From: Acorus gramineus
Lineage: Eukaryota > Streptophyta > Magnoliopsida > Acorales > Acoraceae
DNA: 64,000 bases
Direction of reading: 5' to 3'
NCBI GenBank assembly: GCA_030737835.1
Contig: CM060855.1
Span: 9,091,434 to 9,155,433 of the forward strand
A program made the position numbers and the translations under genes. Below the pieces are notes generated by a model. The model did not search any database, was not told where the DNA came from, and saw nothing but the letters and a program-made list of their open reading frames with translations. Numbering within the stretch: the first letter of the stretch is position 1; each line of letters begins with the position of its first letter. This document shows positions 1 through 11,800 of this stretch, piece after piece.

Positions 1-38
1 GGCCGATCGGACGGTCCTGACTAAACCGTGTATCGCAG

Positions 39-2560
39 GGAGGGATGCCGGGGTCGGCGCGGCTGAGGGACTGCGAGGAGCTGAGGAGGATCACGAGCAA
101 GCAAGCCGAGGAGAGGAGGCTGTACGGAGCCATATGTGCGGCTCCGGCGGTCGTTCTTCAACCGTGGGGACTCCTTAAGAGGAAGCAAGTATGAGCAATC
201 GCTTTTGTTTTGCTAGGTTTTTAGAACATGTGGAACTGATAATGTTGTTGGGTTTGTGGATTTTGTTTTGGAAGATGACGTGTCACCCGGCGTTCATGGA
301 CAAGTTGCCGTCGTTCAGGGCGGTGAAGACGAGTACCCAGGTGTCGGGGGAGCTCACCACGAGCCGCGGACCGGGCACCGCATTTGAGTTTGCGCTTTCA
401 TTGGTTGAGCAGCTCTACGGGAGCGACGCCGTCGGAGAGATAGGAGGGTCTCTGGTGAGTGTTTTTTTTTTTACTTGGATAATGTTAGGGACGGTCCCGC
501 AGCTCCACATGCAATCCCCATATGTTTTTTGAATGCATATACTTCATGTTATGAACCATGTGTTTTCATAAATTGACTGGAACAGAAAATGTAATTTAGC
601 AATAGCCCGAAAATGAATGGTTTTTCAGAGCCGTCTCATTGAAATTTAACAAAGAAGGATTCTTTTGTTGAAGATCTTGTTTCTCTAACCCTTCGAGCAT
701 TAACAAAAATGATACATGAGAATTGCACTGATGTCACTTTCAAGATGTACATTATTATAGAGTTTTAATTGATTCCAATACCAAGTTCATGACAATGAAA
801 AATGATACTGGATGGTAGCTGGGCAAGTGACATCGTATATTGGCAATAAGAAACATTCTCTGACCCACACCCAAACCCAATAGAGATAATGGACTTTATT
901 TTGTGTAAGTAGATTTAGATCATGAAATGAGTGATGATATTGGCTGAAGAGGAGAGATATTATGAATTGAATACTCCAGAGCATGAAATTTGAGTGATGA
1001 GATACTTCATATGTTTCATTTAGCTGAATTTGTATATTTGTTGCATATGCTGCTAAGGATTCTTGATTATCTATTGTTGTGGGCTGAATGTTTAGATTAG
1101 AGTTGATGAAGAACAATTCAGGATTTATAGTACTTTGTGAACATGAAGAATTCAATTTGATTTATGTTGTCCTTTTTTACTTCTAGCTGATGCACACTGA
1201 TGATGGTCACCCTAGAAAGGAAGAATTCAATGAGGTTGAGTGGCGTTTTGAAAATATTCCCAGGGTAAATACTTCTTCTCTTCACTTGAATATAGAAATT
1301 GCATATTCTTGGATAGAGGCATTCGTGAGCTTCAGGCACTTACAAGCTTGCAAATGAATTCTCTTTTCGTGCTAGAGATCTCTGATCCATATGCTAAGTG
1401 GCCTTTTTTTCTTTCTTTTTTTATCGATATAGCAGAACTCTACAGCAAGTCTGTCATCTTATGATTTGTGAGATGTATCATGAAATGTACTCATACATCT
1501 TATAATGTATGCTCTATGCATACAATACAAAGTTAAGTTTGTTCCATGCCATCATACAAATACCATTGTTGACAACTGCCCATCATTGAACTCCCTATTT
1601 TACGACTTTCCAGGCTCTTATTCCAGTTGCAAATGGGTCTGAGGAGATCGAAGCAGTGATATTAATGGACATTCTAAGGCGGGCAAATGTAAATGTCGTG
1701 GTTGCTTCTGTTGAAAAATCAATGCAAGTCATAACACATCATAACACCAGAATTATTGCTGATCAATCTATTGGTGATGCTTCTGAGTTGACATATGATT
1801 TGATCATTCTACCGGTGAGTATATTTCTCTGTTGATTTGGTTGTTAACTTTTATGAACTATGTACTTTGTCAGGTAAAACATTTGAACCACATACGTACA
1901 CAAGCAACTCTATCTTTACCTATTTCAAATATATCTGATTTTGTGAATTTACCTTCTTGCTGTGATTGGACAGTAGCTCAGTGGTTGATAACAAAATATG
2001 TAACCAAGTGTCATCATTTCAAATTCCACTGCCTACATTTCACAAAATAAAAATAAAAAATTTCTTACTGTTATGTTAAAAAAAAAATGGAGTGAGTGAA
2101 TTTTCCATATTTGTCCACTCATTGAGCACCATATTTTCAGGGAGGAGCTGCTGGAACTGAGCGATTGCGCAAGTCCAGGGTTATCAAGAAGCTGCTTAAA
2201 GAACAAAAATCAGCTGGAAGAATTTATGGCGCTATCTGTTCATCTCCAACTGTCCTGCAAAAGCAAGGCTTACTGATGGTTAGTGGAAGAATCGTTTTAA
2301 TACTCTGTTGATAAAGCTTGAGAATTTATAGTATCTTTGCCTGACAGGACAAAAGAGCAACAGCTCATCCAGATGTTATAAGCCAACTAACTGGCCAACC
2401 TGCTGAGGGTGCCGGAGTCATAATTGATGGAAAATTGATCACATGCCGTGGCCTTGGAAATGTCATGGATTTTTCTCTGGCCATTGTCAGCAAGCTGTTT
2501 GGTCATGGGAGAGCCAGAAGTGTGGCAGAAGGCATGGTTTTTGAATATCCCAAAAGTTAG
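39..2560 (+). CDS. DJ1C: DJ-1/PfpI tandem-domain protein, 3' part (DJ1C-like)
   Basis: Six exons are readable: 39-188, 275-454, 1187-1264, 1614-1814, 2141-2278 and 2348-2560 (TAG). All junctions are GT-AG and phase 0. The start codon and the first half of the first domain lie left of the window. The protein carries two DJ-1/PfpI domains. The C-terminal half of the first has GAICAAP, and the complete second has GAICSSP, so the nucleophile-elbow cysteine is kept in both. Plant DJ-1 homologues with this tandem arrangement include the Arabidopsis DJ1A-C group. DJ1C is plastid-located and needed for chloroplast development, and the tail reading [12 protein letters not shown] fits it best by memory. 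A transit peptide cannot be checked because the N terminus is missing. DJ1B is the main alternative, but as I recall it has lost the second cysteine. The family is certain and the paralogue assignment is moderate. Confidence 0.9.
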
Positions 2561-5038
2561 GAGGATCAATGGTAGTGAATTTTGGGGAGAAATTGAGAAG
2601 TTCAGGCAATGGGAAATATGAGAAATTGACTATGGCCCAGTGAACCAGCAATCTCATCCTCAGACATTGAAATTGTCAAGTTTTTTCTTGCATTACACTT
2701 CATGTGTGGTATGGATGACGGGTGGGCCAGATCAATGTCCTGTGTTCAAGTTTCATTTCCAGTCCAATCCACAAAGTGAATCTAAAGCGGGTTCTCGCCA
2801 CTTGGAAGTGTAAGGTTTCTTCATGCATCAATCTGTTGCAACCCTCCCCCCTTTTGCCTTATTTTTTAGTATTGCATTCTCATGATTCTATTTTTCTTCT
2901 GCGCAGATAACACACTTCAACTGATCAAGAAACCACTCGGCTGTCTAACACCTCAAAATATGCCTATGTTAGGAGCTCTCTATTTTGCATGGGTCAGGTA
3001 ACTTTGCTTCAACATTTTCATGATGTATCTGCATATGAAATAAACTGGTATATGTGGCATTTGAATGCAATTCTGTACGGTTATCTCATATATATATATT
3101 GGAGCTGGAGTTAAATATTGCATTGGATGATTCCGGTAATACTGCAAGAAAGCCATGTCTGGTATTGTATTATACTTCTATAACAATCTTTTGCAATTGG
3201 CCATTTATTGTTTTTACAAAAAAGGCATATTCTCTATTCATTCAAATATATAGGACATTGGGTGTACGTTTAGCATTCAAATTTTAGCAAAGGTTAGTGT
3301 GGCCTTAGGGTCTAGTTGCTCTAGAGACCTCAAAAGACATGTGGAGATGGTTTGGTAAGAGACACAAACAAGGGTGATTGAAGCTATCTTGTAGAGTTTC
3401 AGTGGTTTGTTTGCTATTTCGGAGCACTGTTGGTTAGCGCATGAAGAATGCATCTTCAGAATACTTGTGCGTCCATCTCATCAAATCTTGTATCATGGGT
3501 TCTTTTGATGCTTGGTGTAGATGGTTCACATCAAGCTTAGGACAGATTCTCTTTGTATCTTTGTTTCTTCTATTGATTTTTTTTAAAATTTGTATATATA
3601 CGGATCTCTCATTTTTTTTGTTTGGGGGCTTTCTATTTAAATAAGATTGCTCCAATTTATTGAAACATGTCAGTTATAATATATATATATATATATTCAA
3701 AGTTAACTATAGTTAACTTCTAGCAAAAATAACTTAGTTTAATCTTCAAATAATAATAATGATGATGATATTAATGTGAGTAATTGATCATTGTGTTTTA
3801 GATATCAATTTAAATATCAATAGTTGTGATATTTTTAATGATGGATTTTTTTTTATTGTTTAAGATGTAATTCTTTAAGAACTTTAGATAAATTAAAAAT
3901 AAATATACCTTTTTATATATACATATTGTATGTTGTGAGAGCAAATTTATAAAAAGAAAAATAAAGTATTTCTGTATAACTCCAGCTGTGTAAATAAGAA
4001 TATTTATAAAAAAATTGATATGAATTATTTTTAAACATTTTTTAATAATATAAAACTGAATAAAAAAAAAAAAAAAAAACCTCTTTTTAGTCCTTGGTCG
4101 TGCTTGGTGTTCAGTCAGCCTCACAATTGTCAGTCTGGCACTCCCCCCGCTAGTTAAGCTGAAAAAAGTTCATAAATTCACTGAATTCTAACGCCCACCT
4201 CACTCAGAAATCAACCCCCTTTTATATTTCTTCGTGGATTTATGACATGTGTCACATTCGCCGCCGCATTGAGTGACTTGTCACTGATATGAATACGATA
4301 GAGGTGCAGTTTCACTGCTATGAATAAATTATTCATAATTTATTTTTTATTTTTATACAAAATATATATTTTAAAAAATTAAAACATGTGAAAAAAATAA
4401 AACATGTTTTAACATTTTCATAAAAAAAAAAATTAACGAGAAAAGGTTGACACTGTACGTTGTAGACATTTGTATGAATGTATGTCCCTTCTTAAGCTTG
4501 AGATCGTATGACCATTTAAGATAGTCATGATATAGTGACAAAATTCAATGAATCAGACTAATCACAAGAAAATATGTTAGTGTTGCTATTGCTTTTATGA
4601 TTCAGCTTGGGTCACAAAATTACAATAGCTTATGTACCCAAAGTCAAGCAAATAAAAAGAAGGTTTGCAACATCTCAGACTCTTGCTTAAAAGGGGATAT
4701 TGTTATATCTGGATGGGTCCCATATCAATTATTTAAGAAAACTAGATTGAAAGAAGAAATTACAAAATTTGAAAAAAGTACCTGGAAGTGGAACCATTAA
4801 CAATATGCAGAAAAACTGAGTCTTGCTGAAATGTGTTGCAATGTTGTTCACCTTCTAGTTTTGAGTACACCCTCCTACGTACGATAACAGAAAGCAAAGC
4901 ATGGTGACAAATAACACTAAGAGCATACAAAAAGGAAGCCATTCTTTTGTTTCAAATGCGAATTAATTTTAATGGGAAAATGGGAAGATCAAACTATATA
5001 TTTACATCTAACACGAATACATGATCTAAAGATGACCA
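2561..5038. other. Convergent intergenic region between DJ1C and remorin 3' ends
   Basis: The first few hundred bases are probably the DJ1C 3' UTR. The rest is AT-rich with homopolymer runs, for example an A run near 4062-4079, and a (TA)n tract at about 3679-3697. I see no convincing coding exon. The short open frames here are low-complexity Phe/Ile/Lys runs typical of AT-rich noncoding DNA. Confidence 0.6.
3679..3697. repeat. (TA)n microsatellite
   Basis: About nine TA units lie in AT-rich intergenic DNA. Confidence 0.9.
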
Positions 5039-5148
5039 ACATGCATAGATGGACCCGGGCAAACAGGCAGAGGTAGCTTTCCCAGCTCGACTGTAAGGTC
5101 AGCCACGGAGGGTCCCTCCGAAAAAAGAAAAAAAATACATGCATAGAT
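5039..5148 (+). mobile_element. Short A-tailed retroposon, family B copy 1, with 12-bp target duplication
   Basis: The body (5051-5136) starts GGACCCGGGCAAAC and ends in an A-rich tail. It is flanked by perfect direct repeats ACATGCATAGAT at 5039-5050 and 5137-5148. This is the signature of LINE-mediated (SINE-like) retroposition. The body matches the reverse complement of 53326-53418 through the core AGCTYGACTGTAARGTCA, and more weakly the reverse complement of about 28258-28345. I see no convincing Pol III boxes, so the parent RNA is unknown. The copy lies just downstream of the remorin stop codon and could fall in its 3' UTR. Confidence 0.8.
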
Positions 5149-5467
5149 AGTAAATCAATACATCATAAAACAGATTTTTTTTCAGAGGATATGGGTAGAA
5201 AGAACAGTAAATTGTACAATGTATTGCTGAACAGGGTATCTAGAAATATCAAAGATTGTTATGGAACATAAATTGCAACATGCAAAACACACAAGTGCGA
5301 TATCAGACATGTAGAACATGAAAATATATGAAGTGTAATGTACTAATGTAGTATCCACAATCATTTTAGCTCAATGAGAAACTCCTCTAGCAATAATGAA
5401 CGTGTAGAAGGTAGAGCTCACCGATTATTTTGGTCTGAACATGATGCATCAACCTGCGTTTGGGGTT

Positions 5468-8400
5468 TCAATAGAAAGCATGGCAGGTGAAGCAACCACT
5501 TAGGGAACCCATCTGTCGAGTTCTGCGGAATGATGAGGTCCTGGCAACTTGATTGGATTGAATGGAAGAAACTATATTCCTCATCTCTTGGGCTTTTCTC
5601 TGAGCACATTTCAGCTTGTTCATAATCTTGTCCATTGAAGACGACCTCTTTTTTTCTAGCTTCATCTGTATAGATAAAGAATATCAATTTGCCTCTGATC
5701 ATTTGTGAGCAATTCTGTTAAAAATTGCATGCTGTAATGTAAATTATGAGAAACTCATATATTTGTACCATATGTTATTAACTTGCCAATCAGATTAAAA
5801 ATTAATGCATCATGCTTGAAGATGTACCTCTAGTTTCCGAATCGCTGCCTCAGCTTTTGCTTTCTGCAGGTTCTCCCATGCCGTGATCTTCGCTTCTTCT
5901 CTTTTCAACCTGTACAATGTGAGTTATTGGTGTTCTAATATAAACTTTAACAAGCTTGAATTTTTAGCTGGTCTAAATGTTTATGGTATCAAAAGGATTG
6001 TCAATATTTTTCAAAAATTAATTGCCAAAAACAAAAAATATAATTAAATGTAATTATAGTTAAAGGCTCCACAGGAAACATTCATGACACTCTAGGCAAG
6101 AGGAAGGATTGTCACCACTCTAACTCTCTCACATGGGTAATCATAAAACCTCCCCTGAAGAGATATGCATGAAAGATAGTAACTACATTAATGGGACATA
6201 GACCACCAAGTAAAACAATACTTTGTCTTTCCTGATTATAAATAAAAAGCAGTATCCATTCATTCAGATGAAGAACCCATAGGCTACATGTAACAAATAT
6301 ATTACTCAAGACAGTGCCTTCACTGACTAAATTGTTCTCACTAGTGTGAATGGAATTAAAAATAATGATGGAAATCTAAATTTCATCCAGTTGAACAAGC
6401 ATTTATGTTATAAAAAAATCTTTATTAATCAGACTAACAGAGGTATTATATTAATAATCAAGTTCACAGGGCCACAATCAACAAAAAAAGGGTTCCACTA
6501 ATTTTTACTCAGCATGTGTTCTGCACAAAAAAAATGATGTATCAAAAAGAAGTAGAAATAAATAACAGCATGCTTACTTAGATACACATTTTGCTGTTTC
6601 TGCAACTTCCCAGGCTGAGGATCGGACTTCCGCTGTTTTCTTCTTCCATTCCATGATGTTTGCGGAGCCACCTTTTACAGAAACCCGGCTTATCTGCTTC
6701 TTGGACCACCTAGTGACAGTCACCCTATCATCTACCTGCACATCTCTAACTTCTAACTTGGAAAGATGACTCTGTGAGTCCGCAATTGGATGGTCAGTCG
6801 AATGAGAAGGTGAAGAGATCTGAGGCCTTTCTGTGAGAGATGACTGGGAGCTACCTTCTGGGCTCATCTGCGTCGCCATGTCCTTACTCAATATAGGAGG
6901 AGAAATCATGGTGGAAGCATCCTTGGTACCCTCAGTTTTCTCATCTGCAAGAAGTCAAGCATGTAATGCATCATCTTAAAAGTGATATTATAAATTTCAA
7001 TATACTCTACCACTGCAAAATGTTTAGATCATAGTAATTTTTCTCTCTTGGATAGTCTAAAGTTTGGGTGGGAATACACCATCCAATTGTAGGATGGGTG
7101 AGGCCTGCATGACATGCACTTGTAGGAATTGTTCATCAATTAGATACTGATGAGATCTACTGACATCTATAGCAAAAATCTTTGTGGGTGCATCCTCACA
7201 TAAGGTAGTCATAAAAAAAAAATTTCAAACTCAAGAATGTAAACTAGTGTACTCAGAAAGAAAAGCCGAGCATAAGCAATGCAGAACAGAATGAATGGCT
7301 GTGCACCTTTTGCGCTTGGCAAAGATGAAGGCACCAACAGATCCGACCACCCATGAACGCTCGCAGAACGGACCATACAAGGCTCTGTCTCTGCCGAAGA
7401 CGACCTTCCCTCAACCCTATCAACTCCACCACCACCAGCCCGATAACCACCCCGATCCGGGATCAAAACACCCGCGGAGAAAGGCGAGCCCCCAATCCCC
7501 ATCAGTGTCCCCCTCACCTTCCCTCCTTCAAAACCCTGCACCAAAGGCGAACAAACCGAGTAGCACCCTATCCCACCAGGTGCACTCAGCCCAACCCCAC
7601 CAAGCGGCCCACTCTTCGACTTCGGCCGCCTCTGCTGCGATGGCAACAATGCAGCCGCCCGCCCAACATTGTCCCCTGAAACAGGGCTGAATATCCACTT
7701 CTCCGCATCCTCCCATTTGGACGGCAATACCCGGCCATTGCCGAAAGGCAAGACACCCGACACAGCGCCACCGCCGTTGCCGCACCGCCTGTTCGGGAGC
7801 GGGACCCGCTCTGAATTCCAACCCTTCTGAAGCCCCGCCGGCGTCCCGGGGCTCGGGAAAGTCCCCGAAGACCTACGCGACGGCACCGACGCCCTCTTCA
7901 TGGCGAGAACCCCAGCCGAAACCAGTCTTGGAGATGAAGACACCACCACCACCGGAGCGGCTGCAGCGGCATCACCGGCGGTTGAACCCCCTTGTTCGCT
8001 CAGATCCAACGACGCCGGTCTCCTCCTCCGATGCTTCCTCCCCGTCGCATTAGATCTGGACCGTCTGGTCTGGCATTCTGAAGAACCCACAAGAAAAAGG
8101 AAGGGAAACCCAGATGGGATCTACATCTACAATAAAAGTATGAAATTGAAAGTTGGGAAGGTCAAAAGATTGGTTTTTTTTTTTTGTTTTTTTAAATGTA
8201 AAAGTGAGACCTTTGAGAGCCAGAGAGAAGGAGTGCTTGACCGGATCTAGGGCTAGGTCGCCCCCCACAACTTCGTCTTTTCTTTCAGTCACTGCAACAA
8301 AAACACAAACGATTCAAACGTGGTGGGGTTGGAGTTTCTCTCTCTCTCTCTCTCTCTCGACATCAGAAAAGCAGAGGATGTACATTGTGCCTTTTCTTCT

Positions 8401-8780
8401 TGGATCATGCCTTGTTCACTGTGCCCTGCCAAACTCTGCGAAGAAACAAAAACAAAAAAAGGTGCCTCCTTTTTCACTCTCTCTGTTTCAAAACACTAAA
8501 AAGTTGATCATACAACATCAAAAAGGGATCAAGAGATGGGTTTTCTTACGTCGGGGAGGTTGAAGAGGAGGTTGTCGGGAGCATCGGAGGCGGAGGAGCA
8601 ACGGCCGACGGCGCTGCCGGAGGCGGAGGAGAAGAGGTTGAAGATGACGGAGTCGGGGCTGTTGACGTCTAAGTCATCCTCTCGTGTTGATGATCGGGAC
8701 GACGAGGGCCTCCGCTTCTTCGTCTTCTTCTTCGTCTGGTGGTTCTTCTCGACGGTCGCCTGAAACCCTAACCCTAACAT
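5468..8780 (-). CDS. Remorin family protein, long disordered N-terminus, C-terminal Cys motif
   Basis: Exons on the minus strand are 8780-8550, 8069-7307, 6944-6578, 5909-5828 and 5665-5468. They sum to 1641 nt, giving 546 aa plus TGA. Remorins are plant-specific proteins on the inner face of the plasma membrane that organise nanodomains for signalling and plasmodesmal traffic. The first ~425 residues are basic, Ser/Gly/Pro-rich and probably disordered, and include the family-typical LPSKWEDAEKW. Residues ~425-515 form the charged coiled-coil Remorin_C region (ITAWENLQKAKAEAAIRKLE). The tail SGCFTCHAFY has two cysteines suited to S-acylation. ATG 8780 is the only in-frame ATG in exon 1. The exon 2 acceptor is inferred: TGCCAG before 8069 keeps the frame, while the stronger-looking TTCTTCAG eight bases earlier does not. 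This looks like the long-N-terminus remorin subgroup. Confidence 0.9.
8337..8358. repeat. (TC)11 microsatellite in remorin intron 1
   Basis: Eleven TC units sit inside the intron between the first two remorin exons. Confidence 0.9.
8763..8777. repeat. Telomere-like motif overlapping the remorin start
   Basis: AAACCCTAACCCTAA on the plus strand is two telo-box-like units. Read on the minus strand it lies just after the start ATG and encodes the residues LGLGF. Confidence 0.7.
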
Positions 8781-8840
8781 CGTCCTCGCATTCAACGAGA
8801 GATGGGTTTTCAGTGAGAATGTGAGAGAGTTTTGGTTTCT

Positions 8841-8847
8841 CTTTATA
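8841..8847 (-). promoter_or_regulatory. TATA box candidate of the remorin gene
   Basis: TATAAAG on the minus strand lies about 60 nt upstream of ATG 8780. That would give a short leader of roughly 30 nt. Confidence 0.5.
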
Positions 8848-8899
8848 GTTCGAAAACTGAACAAAAACCAAACTGTGATCGACAGTGCGTGTGTTTGTA

Positions 8900-11800
8900 A
8901 TGGCGGGGAAGAGAGGTCTGGATTTATTTACCTTGGATTTTATTAGATTTACGAGACTGCCACTGCCTGATGTTAATTTTGGAAATTCATCGGTTTTAGT
9001 ACCCGATCAATGTACGACATCTATCCACATTTTAAAGGGTTAAAAATATTAAAATTCATGTAAATATAGATAATTCCATATAAATTTCTATCCATATTGA
9101 AGCAGGCGTACAAATCTCTAAAAACTCAAATTCGTATACATCAATATCATCAACAAAATTTAATCACAATTCAAATTATCTTAGATAACTCTAACTCAAA
9201 TAATAGAATGACTAAATTATCTTTAATTTTTCAACCTCTTCAAACAATGTCGAGGTAGAAGATGAAGAAATATAAAAGTTCTATAAAGGTAATTGACCTT
9301 TTACGTGGATTAATTTATATTTTTTAATTATAATGCCTACACAGGTATATGGTGATGAAATATTCTGAAAATATTCTGTTAATTTGGATGAAAATTTCTC
9401 CCAAAAATGATAATTGGGTTTTTATGAATTATTAAGGGTTTTGTATGTGTGCCTCAACTTCAACAGTGACATATATAGAATTATCAATATTTGTAGGGAT
9501 GTAAATATCTTTAACTCAATTTTATATACACACACAAAACATACTAGTCTCACACATGTTTTTTTGATGTTTTTTTTAATATAAATTTTCACTAACCAAT
9601 TGGATATTTTACCTGTGTTTTGGATTAAAAGTTGATTTTTTTTTCCATTTGAAAATTAATTTTATTTTTAATAGAATCTAAGGAAAAATAATGTGAATAC
9701 ATATATACAAAATAGTATGAATTAATTACATGTACTTATATGCATACGTATGCTTTTATACATTTTTGGATGCTTAGCTCCTTCTAGGGTATCTCGGTGG
9801 ATCTAGTTTTGATATTATTTAATTATATGTATATATTTATATTAAGAAAAATTGGTACCACGAGATCATGGATTTGATCCTAAGCGAAGGGCATCAGAAA
9901 TTTAATTTGATTACAGCTCACTGTCCACGTGTGTAGACACCCTTTTATATCTTTTTTTAGTAGACCAGACCACTATAGAAATCTACTCAACACAAAATTA
10001 ATCCCAACAAACCGACTTACCCGAGGTCAATGATTTTTAACATGATATATATATTTCTTACAAGCTTGAATCAAAAGAATTTGTCTGACACGCATGGACA
10101 GTATAAAATGAAACTGTCACCACCACATAACATGTGACTTGAAATTGAATGCTGATCTTCAGATGGGGAAGGGAGTGGGGGGAGAGAGAGAGAGAGACAA
10201 AAACAGGAAACAAGTGCTGACGTTTCATTAAAAATGGAGTGTCTGAGATTGACAGCTGTTCTTATTTACTTTCAAGAGGACACCGTGAAAGTTGACTGTG
10301 TCAGATATTCATCCGTTTGTTCCTTAAAAAATGTCGAAAGGGTAATTTATTCTTACTATTATTATTTTTTGATTTTAATGCGAGAGATATCAATTATTAC
10401 GATTTTACTATTATACTAAATTTAAATTATTATATAAATAAATTAAATAATTTTTTATTTGATTGTATTTTATTTTATTTTCATAACACAATAATAAAAT
10501 TTTAATTTTTTAGTTGACTATAAATAAGTTGTACATAATATGTGAATAAGAATTTATATAAAAAAAATCAACTATAAATCCTATAATAATTAATTTGATA
10601 ATGAAATCAGATGAAATAATACAATTTAAAAAAAGATAAAAAATATAAATATTAATTTATTCTCATTCATTCGAACATGACTGTTTATCTATTCCTTTAA
10701 CCCAAAGTTGATATTTTTTTTTTTTTTCAATTTATTAGAATTTCTATTTTATTTTATTTTTTAAACGTTTTCAATTTTTTTTTTTTTTTAAAAAAAAAGT
10801 TGAGTAACATTGATATTATGACCAAGCTACTATTGATATTTTTTTATAATATTTCATCGATTGTAACGCCGTAAAGTGGCTTTTATGGCATGCTGATGCT
10901 GATGTTTTTTTTTTTATAGTTTAGCCGTACAGACCAATTCAGGGAAAAAATTTGTTGCTTGGATACAGAGGTGACGTGTCTTGTTGACCAGCAATTTATG
11001 GAAGAACCGATTCAATAAATGATCACAGAAATACAATAATACTTACATTACTGACCTCTCATGATGCTTGATTGATTCCCTTTGTTTGTTTGGACAACCA
11101 TATCTCATAAATGCATTATTTATTTATTTTAAAAAATCTAACTTTTTTTGAAATAAATAAATGAAGCATCTAGGATTATAGATTCAGACACAATTTATGT
11201 GCTTGTTTTTTTGGAGTAACAATTTATATGCTTGTTTTTATGTCATGTGTCTGTACACGAACAGTTGTATATGATAAGGGTATACATGATATTTACCACA
11301 TGAAAGAGGGAGTATAGTTTAGTCTCCACTCTCCATTGTTATTTTGTTAGATGTCATGTAATTTTTGCATTTGAATCCAAACTTGGAGTTACATTTTATA
11401 TAACATTTCCGTGTATATTTTTTATATAATACATAATGTATGGCTTATGTATTATATGTGGATATTATAAAAAAAAAATTATCATGTTATATGGAAAATT
11501 AACGAGAGAGCACTCTTGAAATGTATATTGGATACAACACGTTAACATCATATGATATATAATACACAACTTATAAAATTTTTAAAGATATATTTTAATT
11601 CCATAAAAAAAAGATATATTTTAATAAAAAAAAAAAAAAAATTTCTGAAAAAATAAAATTGAAAGTTAACAGTATAAATATTATTGGGACATGCACGTGT
11701 TGTGTTTATTTTGGAGGGAATTATTCAAATATCCCTTGACTAAGGGTTAAAAAAAATTTCAGTCCTTGGATTTTTTTTTATTTTTTATTTACCCTTGAAA

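Noticed and set aside
3810-4124. 104-codon Phe/Ile/Lys-rich minus-strand frame
   Set aside because: It is low-complexity AT-rich DNA with no domain, signal or splice context.
7295-7690. Plus-strand frames across remorin exon 2
   Set aside because: They are antisense to the verified remorin frame and rich in Pro/Ser/His, without recognisable content.
9873-9890. tRNA-like box B (GGATTTGATCC)
   Set aside because: No cloverleaf, box A at proper spacing or acceptor stem could be formed. At best it is an old SINE trace.
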